64,000 nt of DNA from Ciona savignyi (taxonomy: Eukaryota; Chordata; Ascidiacea; Phlebobranchia; Cionidae): NCBI GenBank assembly GCA_000149265.1, contig CH002818.1:379417-443416 (forward strand), in the 5' to 3' direction. The notes below the pieces were generated by a model, which did not search any database, had not been told where the DNA came from, and saw only the letters and a program-made list of their open reading frames with translations. The first letter of the stretch is position 1. The number at the start of each line of letters is the position of its first letter. Made by a program: the position numbers and the translations under genes. Shown piece after piece: positions 46,301 to 60,480 of this stretch.

Positions 46301-49300
46301 TGTTGCCCCGTCTGCTGTTATGATATATCATTTCGCGTTGGTTTAGAAACAAAATGGCGCAGTAGTTGAGCAAAGTTTTGTGTTGATGGATAATTGTAAC
46401 ATGATAGCAGCTTTATAGCTGGCTTTAACGATTGTAGCTGTTACATTTTACCTGATTTATTGTTGTGCAAGACTATTGTGTTAGGAAAACGTTAGAAATG
46501 ATTGTAAAGGTGCCTTTTCTATTTTTTACACATAAATTCAACGTTGAGTTGTGAAAAATGAAACAAATATATACTAGGGTGCGGAAAGATACAATTCTAA
46601 GTAAAATTTTTAAATATGTTATATATTTTTATTTCACTGCAAGGTGTGTTATATTTTACTTTCGTAATTCCTATGCAAATATTAGACCTGTTTGTTTATA
46701 CATAGTGGCGACAGTTGTCGTTGGTTGTATTACGGCCAAAAACATGGTTTATACTAAGCCAAACATCTTTAAACCTGACTTGTAAATAAACAGGCTTAGA
46801 ACAAAACGGAGAGCAGTTTTATAACCAAAAAAATCAATCACGAATTTAGTCGTTGTGTAATATGATAAATTTTGTAGTGAGTGTGTTCATATTGGTGCTA
46901 TGAATAACCTTCAAAATCGAATAATTTGTATATTCAATTATACAGCGTATAATTCACTCAGTAAGCACGCAGTTAGGGTAGACATTTTCAATATAATATG
47001 GCAAACTAATCATATTTAACATCAGAACGTAAGTTTGAATTGAATGTTTGCGTTTAGCTTAATTGAAAAGTTGCTTCATATAGATGAGCCTCTGGAGACT
47101 GGCGCGTATGTACAGGTTGACGTACTTGGTTGTTGATGTAATGCAGCGGCGCTCTCACCTCAACGCATGTACTAAGAAGCGCCATTTATACGAGTGCCAC
47201 GAAACTAAGGTTGTTGCAGCAACAGCATGTACATCGAGTGCTGCGGCCGTGATACGACGGTTTATTATGGCAACAACACATCTCCAATCTCCCGACAAAC
47301 AACGAGCGTACATTAAATATTACCGGCGTGCAATCTCAGATAACTTTCTCTAGTCTGCAAAAATATGAACATGATGTGCGTCGTCGCAACAGCATTGCCT
47401 AAATAATGCCTTATTTAGAAACGTCACTTGTCAGAGACAATGTGTTGCCAAATTTTCACTAACAAAGAACTAATGGTATAATTGTGTGTATAGTTATAAG
47501 AGTAAAATTCGCATTTAGACCCGGTAACGTATGAGTGCCAAGTAATTCCTCACTCTTTCCGTACTTTCCGTGGTAAGTCATGAAAATATGATGTGAGTGA
47601 TTGTAACAGAAGAAAGCAATTTGACGTCGCCCGTAAAATCTGTCGTGGCAACCTCGGCGCCAGTGTCTAGGAGAATCGATCCGATATGAGTGACTGCTAG
47701 TAAACGCCTGCCATAAAAAATACCTGACCAGTATAAAAGATTTATTTTCTTTAATTACTACAAAACATTCCAGTGATGTAGTCTAAATCTGGGGCAAACT
47801 CAGATCGTCTTTTTCGTTGAGCGTGTATTGCACGTGCAGTATTGGGTGGAGGATTTTTTTATTTTCTGAGACAACTTGTTTACGTGCTTCCATTTGCCGG
47901 ATTACCATATTTTCAGTATGGAGAATATAGGATTATATTGTTGTTGTCTTCCATTACACCAACAATATAAACAAGTTTAATGTAATTCTATTGCAATTAA
48001 GCTCCATGTAAATACAACACCTCAAAACTATTTTGTCGCTTGAGATTACATTATCGCATTTTAGCTCATTTACAATGTTACGAGGCAAAAATCGTGTTTA
48101 AGGATTTAGCATAAATGACAAAATCCATTAATATATTTTAGACTTAGTAGACACTCAAACTGTTTGGTTTGTTCTCAAAAAACTAGTGAAAATTATTTTT
48201 GCACAATCTTTCCACATTATTTATGGTACCAATATTTCATTGTTAAGCTATACATTTAAGCGACGCCTTACATTGACTTTTAATAATGTACTTGGTTATT
48301 TCTTGCCTTTATAAAATATCAGTTAGTTGTTGGGAACTTTGTATACACGGTGTAATGGAAATTTAATATTGGCCGTTCAGTTCTCATTCAGTTTCAGGGT
48401 CACGCGCGTTTCTTCCATGTGATCGTTATATAGGCCTACAAAGCGGAACGTTCGGAAAGAAATGGGATATTAGGGCCAAGCGGCTTAGGTGGGTATTAGC
48501 CCTTGGAGAATATTGCTTTCCCGTTGTGAGATTAATATCGTTCTTGATTGTCTCTTACTGCTCAGATTTGTCGTCCATCGGCGATCGACAGGAAGTAATA
48601 TGAGAACGGACGATGTTTCACTTAATCGCCTTGTACTAATTTTAAATATGATAATGCGAAGCGATCGCAAATTTCATTACCAGCACACGGACCTGATCAC
48701 GTGCTTGAAACTACCAATCGTTTTAAGTAAAAAGAAAAACAAGCACCATTACCGTCATTGGAATCGTTTTCATTTTTTCCAATGTCGTTGAGTTTTCCAA
48801 ACGTTCGTGGCTAAAAGAGGGATATAGAGGATGGGCCATAACGGCTTGCTGGCGAAACACATCATGGAAGGTGCGAAAATAACCAAGTAGATGCTTGTGT
48901 GAATGGACCTGATGGAGTGGCTACTTCAGGACCCTGCTCTATGCTCTTCTATTATACCGCTTTGCTTGGGAACGGGGCCAGTGTCACAACAACGCCGCTC
49001 TCTGCAACTCACCATTTTGCACTTTGTTTTTTAAAGCAACTCGAATTTTCACACGTCTGAAGTGTGTTTAATCATGGCCACTTTGCCCAACTCAACAGGA
49101 AACTTATCCTATAGCTCAACGTTAACTGTGTTTCTGACGAAGATTGATTGGCCTAGCTGGTTCTTTATTGTCACTTGTTACGTAATATACACAATCTCCA
49201 ACGTATACAACTTTAATCCGTCACAAAATCTCTTGTAGATAAGAAACAAGCGCGATTTCAGCAGCCAAGAGCAAACAGCATTTAATGATCCAGTCCACAC

Positions 49301-52300
49301 TTATTAATGTTCCGATGTGAAATTATGATTGCCTATAAGAAACAAGCGGGTATAATGCGGTTACGATCATACCTTGTTAAAATACAAAAATAATACATCG
49401 GAAATCGAATCCGGCGTCGTATTATCATAAAAGTTCTCTTTTATACATTTGCTGCATTTCAATACCAATATCGAAAGAGATATGTATTAATATTTAAAAG
49501 TTCTGTATAATATATCTGTCATATTGCAACACGTTATTCTGGAAGCCATCACCAATTAAGCGTGGTGTATTCTGACATAACGATAGTGTGTCAAATATTG
49601 TATCAAGTATTAACGTGTACAATTTACATGATAGAGAAAGCTATGTTTTTAAATTTTAAATTGATGCAAAAGTGATTCGAATAATTTAAAATTGTGTCAT
49701 TTCAGGTTTCGCAAACGCATTGACACAGTTGTTAGAGGACCATTTGCGTACATGATTTGCCTACACCAACAATATATTTTGTATATGAGTCTGTCGAATT
49801 TACCAATCGTGATAAACAACCTTTTCCGAGTAGTTTGTAGTCATTTATCGGTGATACTGTAATTTCTCAATCGAATCAGTTTCCTTCGAACTTGTTATAG
49901 AAATAGATGTTGTCGTGCAGCGTTTCCATTTAACAAACATAAATAACCTAAGCTTAAAGTCCCGGATTTGAAAATTACATATTCAGGTTGTCTAAAGAAA
50001 ACGGACGAATCGAAATAAAAATAAGAATGCCGAACGAGCTGTAGAAATAATAATAATCATTATTCAATAGAGAAAATGAAGGACCCATCAGAAACTATGG
50101 GCGAAAAAGAAAGCACGGATAAAAAGAGAGAAGCCTCGCAGCAACGACGGTGCTGTCGAGAGATTATCCGTACTTCAGTTCGCTTGCCCCATACCGATCG
50201 GCAGCAGTTGCTATTCCATTTCTTGCACTTGTAAAGTCAATGAAAAATTGGTTTGACAGGCAGTTAGGCTGAATATTACGGCGATAATGGCATTGTTATC
50301 ACCAATTCAGTGGTTATTAGCATATCGAGTGTGAACAGTGTTTATGTCATTTTTAAATGTAGTAAGGTGCATTCTATTCTAGCAGTACAGATTTTGTTAC
50401 GACGTTAATTCTACAGTGAGACATACAACACCATCGTGAGATAACATAGCTAAATAATTTTGCATTCTGATAGAGTTATAAACTTTGTATTTTGATTTTT
50501 TTAAGTTGCACATTTGTTATAAAATAAGCATTAGATTGTTGCTAGTTTTTCGGCAGAGTGGGTGGTCTTGTTCTACATATTTCGTTTGATGCTTTTGTTG
50601 GTGGTGAGTCAGTGGTGTTTCAGTAGACCGATTAGTGTTACTCAGCACGCCTAATGTGTACGGCAGGCGACTGCTCTATTAGGTGTCCAAGCACAAAAAA
50701 AGCGAACCGTCAATTTTTCACTTGGAAGTATTGCAATTAGGCTGAACCGCAGCACTTCATTGGTGGGTTCTATAATTGTGAGTTTTCGTCTTGATTTTCT
50801 CGCAACATGTTCGTAATTAGCCCGCTTGTTTAATTACACCCTGCTGCTTTAGTGCAAGTGAAAGACTACATACATGCCTCCGGGTGCATAACATGTTCTG
50901 CTGAAAGTTCAGACCTGAATTTTGAAACAGAGGCCTACTGTACTCCCGACTACTTAAATCAATTTTGAAATGTAAAAGTTTGTGCGTTACTTGAAAGCAA
51001 ATTATGTATTATAAATTACGTTTAACAATGTTTAAAATTAACAAGTTAAAAAAAAAAGAAAAAAATATCTTTCGATTTTCAAATGATTTAAATATATACA
51101 CGTTAAATACTGTTTTTTTGTAAAATAGTATGGTGTGGTAACTAGTGGTAAAACATTAGAATATGTGATTTCATCTGGTTTTGGTTTATTTAGCTTTAAA
51201 TTCTGTCGGATACTTTACAAAAGACAAGCCGGAGATAAACGTCGTGAATGGCGTGACGGGCCTGCATCAAAACAAAATGGCGGCCACAGTTTTTAAATTA
51301 AACGTTCTCAAGGGACACAGTCTTTCTTGACGATTTAATTTAAAGATGAAAATTTTTATGCAAATTGAATGTCCTGATAACTTATTGCCAGTCATTTATT
51401 TATAATTTTATTTTATTAAGTATGGTGCATGAGATTACAAAGTGGCAATATTATATATAAATATTATATCGCATTAAGCTAGATAGCATACCATTCTTAT
51501 TTCAAACAATCATAAATAATAATATAGTTTATTAAACAAGTATAGTTATTCAAAAACTTTTTTTTTAGAAAACTAGGTAGGACCAACAAACTATTGTTTT
51601 TATTTGTTAGATGTTTAATTAGCTTGTTATATTTTAACAGGATTTATATAAACTAAGAAGCAGTCGTTGCTTTTCAAAAAAGGGAATATATGATACTATG
51701 AAAATATTTTATCCAACTTTTAGCACTAAACAATTTTGACGATCGTGACGTGAGTGTTTAAGTTGAAATCGCCAGAGGAAACTCGTTTCGTTTATTTTGC
51801 TGGGTAAATAATACACCTTATTGCGTCCTGAGATTGGCCGGTAAATAAGATCTAAAAATGATAGAACCGTGTTGATGCAGTTGTGCAAATTGCCCCTTCT
51901 TTCGGTCCCGTCTGATGTGAAGCGCTTGCGCTGGCTCACCGTGAAATTAATCCCGTTTCCACGCACCAGGCAAAGCCGATATCCCGTGTATAGCGATCGC
52001 CAGATCTTTTTGTTTTGAAAACAGCTTTGCCTTTTTGCGTCGTTACCTTTTTCGCGTCGCTAAAAATATTCGACGATATTGCATCGACCAGCTCACCTTT
52101 ACAGCATAGTCGACTCTTGTTCGGAAAACAGTTCACTAATAACCAAACATTTGGATTCTCCATATCGCTTTACATTCAGCGATAAAACTGAGGTAATTAA
52201 GGTAATTGAAATGCATTTAAAAAGGAAGATACCTAACATTTAATTTTGTGCCTATGCCGCTATAGTTACGTTAATAAGGTGATTTTAGTTAAGCATGCGG

Positions 52301-55300
52301 GTGGCTTAAAGTCAGGCAGGATTATAGTAATTTAGAATTGTGGTAGAACCACTAGAGGCGCACTGGAGCAATTTGCCATTTTACTTTGTGCATTTTTCAC
52401 GGCCGTTAGATGGAGCACGAGATTCCACGAAACGCAAGCGGTTATCTGTAGAGTTGTAACACACAGGTTGTGCAATTCGTTATCATGTACTGTTGGATCT
52501 TTAACATATGCGTTGTGTAAAATTATACTGTGTGTTACTTGCAGAATTTCGCATGTAATTTTTTAGTCGTTTTATGAAATAAGCATAGTTTTTAGTCCTG
52601 TTAAGGAAATCGGATCTGTGTTTTGCTCTGACTGGTTGTCTACTGAAAACAATGATTCACAAATGAACTTTATTTTAAGCAAAGCAGAAAGCTTTTAGTT
52701 TGGTCGATTGAAGGGAGTTGAAAGTAATTTGGTGACATAATATAGGATGGATTCCATTCTCGTTGTGGTGGAGTGTTTGTGTGACACCTGACTGCACCTG
52801 GATTGTTTATGATGTTATTACCAGGGTAAAAAGTGGAATTTGTTTTATACAGACTATTAAGAACGCCATAAATGCATAGAGTTTGTTTCATTGTTTTAAT
52901 AATAGTTCAAGTTTTAACAATCCATTTGTGATTTTACAACTGGGCCAAGGCAACATCCGTTATGTGGCCGGCTCCATCCAGCTCCAACCGGGAACCCATT
53001 TATTTTTTGTTCAAATGTAACAACCTAGCGGAAAAAGGGCTAATACCTGCAGTTTAAAGATGTTATTTTCTAAAACATTGAGTTTCATTAGTATAACCTG
53101 CACCTGGTCATAAAATGTAGGTACCATTCTTTTTAGACCAAGTCTTCTACTAGTTCATATTTGGTTAATGGCACATCGCGTGCCTTGCTATTTATTACAC
53201 ACAACCCGCATGATTGCGGTTTGCGCATCAAGATTAACGGATTAGGGATTTAAAACAAGATGCTTACATCCAGTACTCTTGGCCACTCATGCGATTTGTG
53301 TGCATTATTCGCTTCGTAAATGACGTGTGGTTTCTTGACGAATGACGGACGCACACGAGTTTGGTGATCAGACTGACCGGCTAGTAGCACACGTAGAATC
53401 TTAAGCATGCGTAGTTAAATCTGGTTCCGTTTGCTCTATAAGGATCTGACGCAGTTCTAGAGTGTCAGGTGCTGGGTGACATGGCAAGCTCTGTACTGAT
53501 CAAACATTAAAGTTTGTTGTGGCGCTTTTTTATCGGCCAGAAGAAGATGCAGTTCGGTGACCAAAGCAGGAGAAAATCACTCGCTTTGATATCCGTTACT
53601 GGCCGGTGAAATTACCTCGTTGAAAAAATTGCTGTTCCCACCATACGTGGACCGTTTACCCGAAAGCGCACATGAATTTCCAAATTTATACAGTCAAATT
53701 AGTCTATATGAGACATACCTATAGTCATACGCACAATTTGTTAGTGCACGTCAAGCGTTGTAGAGGAGGAATAGCGTGGTTATTGATCTTCACAATCATA
53801 AAAGCAGTTTGTCCATATATTTTAATACCAAAGCTTTGTTTTCTTAATTTGACCTCATCGAGAAAAATAGAAAATAAACATTACGTTGAAATATTGATAT
53901 TTTACAATTATCGATAGTACCATCACTGCATTTTACGTTGGATTGTCTTAGGGGTATACATAAGTCTAAACAGAATTTTCTTTGGTGCATCAGTCGTTCT
54001 TCCTTTGACTAAATCGCATCCGTAAATTATTTAAATCAGTCGACCAAGGTAGTGCAAAACGACTGATAAAAACTATGCAACGAACTTTCATTACGGCGTT
54101 GTTTCACATGTGGAGTGGGTTGCAGTATACTTGTATTTGACTTTCGTTTACTTTCAGTTCAGGAAGTGAGCGGTGCATGAACATATTTTCTTTCTTTTGC
54201 TATTCTGGCATCGCGCCATTGCATGCCCAATAGCGTAACGGCCTTTCTTATGCTGTGACATTCCTCTGCACCAATAACAACATTTATTGGTGGTGAAAGT
54301 AATATGAGCTATCTTTCGCAGGCTATTTTAGTGTACAAAAGTTGACGTAGAGATATGTATTAAAAGACGTCATTGTTCGGTAGAAATGTTTTCTTTCCAA
54401 GTTACCAGGTAACTTAAAATGCCGAAACAAGTTGTCGCTGCTGCCGCTCGCTCTTTGTCATTGTACCGTCACGCCTGGCGCTTTCGGTGACTCGTTTTTT
54501 CTCGCACTTATTCTCTCTATGCTCTGGTCAAGCAGGATTCGAAACTCCCAGGCTGTCCTGACTTTCCGAAGGCAATCGATCATAATTAATCACAATCGGG
54601 GTAGCGTAAAGACACCGAAAGTTCGTCGACGCTCACTCGAAAGTGTGCAACAAGCTCGCGAAACCATGCCTCGCCCCTCAACAGCACACAGCTGATGCCA
54701 TCAATACATTCGTTAATATCCAGCAATTTTGGTTAATCGTGAACTTGCGACGGAAACGCTTTCATCCAGAGTAATTCGCTTGCTGTCCACTCCTGACGGG
54801 CTACGATTTCGAGTGCTGAGTTTCAAGTGCTGCTGTATTGAAAGGATAGTTAAATAGTACAATTCAGTAATCTCGGTTATTTGTCTTGTTTGTCAGTATT
54901 AGTTGAGCCAACATTTAGGATACATGCAAAACCTTTTTCGAAACATAACACACATTAAAATTAAATTGTTTTGTGACTCGTTACAATCATAAACTGTCAT
55001 TTGTTTACCAGAAGTAGATTTGTGCCAGACTGTGAGTTTATATATGATGATTCTTTAATACAGTAATTTCTATTTATGGTGCAAAATAGCACTCATTTCG
55101 TTGTATTGCAATGTACTAAACAAGCTATTACTACAGGAAATTCGAGGTTACCATTTCTTTTATGTTTACAGTTGAACCATTAAAATGCTTGTTTATTTAT
55201 TTGTGTCTTTGGTTCTAGCTTCTATTATTATTACTCGGTGTCTATGCTCAACTCTTGCTCGGCGACCGTGCGCCAATAGAGGCTGTAAGTCAGTCAGCGC

Positions 55301-58300
55301 TGTCCGTCAGTAGTTAGTCAGACCGGAGCGATTGCATCGTCAGTTTTTACGCAAACAAGTTATCTTGCCTGGCAGTATATGGACTTTAAAAGAAATGCCT
55401 TGTGCTTTTGTGAAGGTCAGCCTTTAATCGCAAAGGTTTTTTTAGTTGTGGGTGATTTATCAAATCTTAGTATGGCCAAAATAAATACAGCTTAAGTCCT
55501 AATTGACAGATAACGTACATTTTACCACCTCAATATTATTTGTTCTTAATTTTGGTTAAATGCTAAAGCGATATAGAGTAAGTAATAAAAACAAAATTGA
55601 GCTCTTTAGCTGATAAAATAATTATAGCCTACGACGCCATTTTGAAAGTTTTTTTTCGATAGAGAACGCCCGCCTACCGACAAAGAAATACTATGGTCGT
55701 TTACACTTTTTTCATCGATATACCACATTTTTAAACTTTGGTTTATATAAATGATGCAAATATTAAAGAGAAGGAGCCGAAATATCTGGGGTAATAACAA
55801 GTTATTTGTTGCTTGTTTAGCAGGTCTACTTTTATCAAATTGTGATATAGGTGGTAAAATTTTATAAAATTTCGAAAATTTTAGATTATAGGGTTACAAG
55901 AGAACCCCCGTATATATTTTAAGAAGTCTAGTCGGAATCATCGAATGACATCAAGGGAAAACGTTGGAATTAAGGTATATATTTATTGTGATTGACGGTT
56001 CACTCTCTCTGTAGCTGACTGGACATTTCTTAAAATGGCGGTATTTTGTGTAAACGGCCTTATCATGAATCGGTTCTAAATATATCTACATGTATATGCG
56101 TATATGACTGCTACAGGTATGCAAGTAGTTGCGTTAATTACCGGTAAAGTCAATGTTTCATTTTAAATGGCTTAAAATCAGAATATCGACTACTTACTAT
56201 ATTGTGGAACGCGTAAAATATATTTTAAAGGTGGAGTTAAAACATGGCGGTAAGTCCCACAATTATGTTCCTGTGTGCGCCGCCATTATGAGTGTAAGCG
56301 GATAGCTTGTAAAGCTTCTTATGGTCGCTGGTGCGTGCATGCCCCTTAAAGTCATTTTGCACACAAACAAACAAAACTGAGAACCTGTTGCACACATTTT
56401 TATCATGAACAAATACCTGTTTAAAAGTAAACTTAAATTTTTGCATGTTAAACTTCGCGTTAACATTTTTTGAACACGTTGCTTTGTGGGAATGGTTACA
56501 TTATAAAGATGTTACATTAAGGGTGGTAAAATCGTTACATTAAACGTTTATATCTTTAAACAAATGACAAAAACCAGTAAGGTTGAGCGATGTCCAAGAA
56601 TTGATATGCGCACACCAGCGTACGAGCGACATCTAGCAGATGTATGTTAAAACCAATTTAAGATGAGCTTAATCTAAATTCGAATATTTACCAACGTCAT
56701 ATAATAAGATTTAGAGCCAAATATGAAAGTAATTTTCCAGGTGAGATAGTTGTTAATTGTAATATAGGCGATCTGTATACTGTATGATTCTTAAGAAATA
56801 CACATTTTTTGTTTTAATACGTTCTATTACCAATTCTGAGAAGCTGTTGTTACAGGATATATTACCTACTGGCCATATTCTACATGTTTTGTGATTATTG
56901 ATTGCGAAAAGTTACAAAACTAATCATGTGCAGCGCATTTTATAACCGGTACACCTAAGAAATTATTTTTAGACGAATCAACGGAAAGCCAACTTTATCT
57001 CATTCTTTTCGTTGTACTGATAGAATGCGACGAAAAACGCGCTGGGCGTTCACACTAAAAATGGTATGCGGCCCTAGGCAGTGTTTGGACATCCGAGTTT
57101 GAAATAACATCTTGTCTAAACAAATACACTCCAGTCCTTTTTCTTGTATAAAAGCGCATTTTTAGTTCATTTAAATTATGTTTTCTCAAAAAGATAAACG
57201 AACCAAAACTAAATTTACAATGTGTTCTTAGAAAACAGTATTGTACCACGGTCGTTTTACATGTTTATCCAAATACCATACTAATAATTCATCTGTTTTT
57301 GAATTGCATTGCCACAGTTCATCTAGTGATATAAATATCCTTATAGTTGTTTAATGAACCACTACCGCTTTACTTTTACTGAAACGTGGTTTGTTCACAA
57401 TGGCATGGAATTGACAAAACATAGGGAATTGTTAAGGTATTACATCTATATCGTACATAGTATGTAATATGGTAAAATATAATTCTGTTTTCCCAAAAGT
57501 GGGGAATTGTTGACCCCTTCTGTCTTAGCGAAATTAGTTTGTTTGGTTTTTGCACGGTTTTGTTCATGTTAATGTAAAAAGAAATGTTAAGAGCCGTTGC
57601 TCTTAATCTCGACCTTTTTTGTATAAAAAAAACAAGAAAAACAATTTAAAAAACGACAGTTATTTTGCAATTAAATATCACGAGGTTTAAAAACAAGGGG
57701 CATCCATAATTTACTGGGTAATAGAAAATTGTTCTACCCCCCTCTGTGTTGCATGCACGCATCATTGGAGAAATATCTTGCATGGTGTGTTGGACAGCGA
57801 TCGAACAAGAGCACTTGCCAACCTGGTATGCTGTCACACGCATTATTCTTGTTCATTGATCAATCGTTTATCTGTGTTTGCTCGCAATTTTTAAATTACA
57901 GCAGAAATATTGATGTTGAACCGATTAATTGTAAGCTGCATTTTATAGAGTTATAAGATAAAGTACAATATGCTACTATATTAGTCAATGTTGAAATTAT
58001 AGTCAGTTCAAATGTCTTTAAATATAGATATATATATATCGATTACTGTCATTTACTATAGATGTGGTTGGAATTGGAAGGCAGGCGAGATATTCTCTTC
58101 ACCCTGAAAGCCTGTGCAGACTTATCCAGCAGTTCGAGTTTTTGCTTTTCTGACCAATTTGTCGCCGCATTGTATTGTTGGTGGGATTACGTATACGGCT
58201 GTCCCCAACACAAAGACTTCGCGGCATAAGATTAGGCACAGAACACGCAAGTAATAGGCCTCTGTGGTGACTTTACTATTCTTGCTGTAAATAATCAAGT

Positions 58301-60360
58301 TCGTTTCGTCCAATTACTTTCTTTCTCCAGATGTTACTCTGGCCTAAATATTTTGCAAATCGCTATATAATTAAATGCTATCGAGTCACCAAACGAAATA
58401 ATCTACTACATATTAGCTTGCCATTACCTTAGGTCATCAAAAAACATCAGTGTATATAGATATTTTAAATTATGCATGTTTATCGTTTGATGTGTAATTT
58501 GTAAGTATTACTGGTTAAATCGTCCAAAATTTTTAGCATTCTTAATGTTCCAAACGGTTTAGCATAAATTTGTATAGTAATATAAATTATTTGGTTCCTA
58601 ATTATTCCGGTTAAAAAAACACTAAAAACACAATTGTACATGTTGTATTTTGTCAACCTATAACTCGGGTTGTTTGTAGAAACGCCCTAGTCGCGCAAGG
58701 TTTAAAATGTGGCACGTTCAAATTATCAACTGGCAGCGAACAGGTGTTACTTGTCTCTCATTTAAACTGTCACATGCGTCATCACCTCCCACAGAAATTA
58801 AATGTCTCGAGAAATGATGTGTCATATATATATATACCTTTAAAGCCAAGAAGGTACATTTTAGGCACCACTAACAAAATAACTTTATTTATATCTATAT
58901 TCTAGCCTATTTTTTTTTACAGTAAATGTACACTTGTGTGATCATTCGCCATAATTGGGCAAATACTTCCAAAACCTCTAATTACGGAATTGGCTCTCTC
59001 CCACATATTCGCAATTATGCACACTTTGACTTACACACGAATTATTATCTGTATTTTGTTTATAGTGTCCACACGTAATCAACAGGCGAAGAATGCCTTC
59101 CTTTGATTTTAATTTTTGTTTATGTTGGTTTGGTTTACAGGTAAATATCCAATATTTAAACCAGTAATTCATTACTGCAGATGCCGAGCATGGTATTTCT
59201 GTTAAGAACAAAGGCAATATTTATAAACTGTAAACAAATAAGAGGTTGATACTACGACAGATTAACCTAACCGTGCCTCGCCGTGTAAGCCCGTCGTAAG
59301 CTGCACGAAGTACATCGGTTATCTATCTCCGCGTCATTTTAATTCCCTTTGGAATTTCTTTTTTATATCGGAATTGCGCCGCATTTTGTGCATCGTTGGC
59401 ATTCAAATAAACCCTTGTAAAACTGAGTTTTATGCTAAAAACAAAATGTTATGTAACCGCCGATTAAAATAGGTCAATATGGGTCGCAATATATGTAATT
59501 GCAAATATTAACTATTCCATCGTGCTGTCACAGCCACGGCACCCATGCTGAGTAGATTCCGATCACAGACACATCTAGGAAATGGCGCTGTGGACGAGTG
59601 TTTGCCATGTCAACAATAAAACAGCTCAATATCTGGCCAAGTTAAAATGCAGAAATGATGACCTATGCCTGCTCTTTGTAATTAGCAAGTGCTGGGGCCC
59701 TTTTTTGTATTTTTCTATTTTTAAGTATATATGTATTTTTAGGATTTTAAATATGTATTTTCAGGATTGTAAAGAATAAGCTTAAAACTACGCTTTTATT
59801 TTGTACAAAAATACAGAAACAATAGGATCTTGTCAAATTTTTTTTTTTAATAAAATCATATACTAATATAAAAATCCTCTCGCTGGTTGCGTATTTTTAA
59901 TAATTTAAAAATGCACAAATCAACATTGCGCGGTTCTGAAGCTGCGCCATTTTGTTTAACTTGACCACGAACGGCGAAGGCGGTTCGTAAGTATTACGCG
60001 CGTTCTCCAGTGCTAGCAGACCATAAATATATGGCGGACAATCGTACATTCTATTGGCATATGTCGATGGTTGAATAAACTAAATTTATTTCTTTACCAA
60101 ATAATTTAGCAAATTAGCTTTAAAACCTAGTGTGGTTTGTACGAAGCGTGTATCATGCTGTAAAAAGTTGGTTAATTACCGGCCTGCTGATCCAGCAACC
60201 AACCGAGAAACTGATTGTTAGTTGTACGTGGTTAATCGTTGGATAATCGGCAATTACCTGGTGACACGACCAATGCAATTCTCGACAGGTAGTCTTTGGC
60301 TGACCATGTTTTTGCGTGTTATCATACTTACGCACGCTGCGTTTCCTTCACCTCGTAACG
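46300..60360. other. EHBP1-Otx intergenic desert, distal part
   Basis: About 14 kb without a recognised gene, SINE or MITE. YY1-type motifs recur at 46348-46359, 51272-51284, 56032-56041 and 59945-59956 (reverse). GC-richer patches lie at about 54.43-54.70 and 55.24-55.38 kb and could be promoters or enhancers. All open frames are below about 90 codons and show no domain or plausible splicing. Confidence 0.5.
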
Positions 60361-60361
60361 T

Positions 60362-60480
60362 GTGATAGCGATTGATAGCGTGTATCCGTTCACACCAGGC
60401 ACCATTATACGTCGCATATATCTTATCTTCGTATTGCAAGGAAGTTTTTGTAAAGGAAGCTACGATATCTACGATAACCT
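60362..60480 (+). promoter_or_regulatory. GATA/ETS cluster, candidate Otx a-element
   Basis: GATA cores occur at 60364, 60374, 60383 (reverse), 60419 (reverse), 60424 (reverse), 60464 (both strands) and 60473. ETS cores GGAAGT at 60440 and GGAAGC at 60455 sit between GATA sites, 15 bp apart. The published Ciona Otx a-element is a short enhancer upstream of Otx with two ETS and three GATA sites, activated by FGF/ERK through Ets1/2 together with GATA factors in early neural precursors. The composition, tight spacing and position 2.6 kb before the Otx start codon all fit. The enhancer sequence was not compared directly, so this is a strong candidate rather than a proven match. Confidence 0.7.

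Noticed and set aside
54432..54695. GC-rich 87-codon open frame
   Set aside because: It lacks a domain and splice-consistent partners; more likely a promoter- or enhancer-like GC patch.
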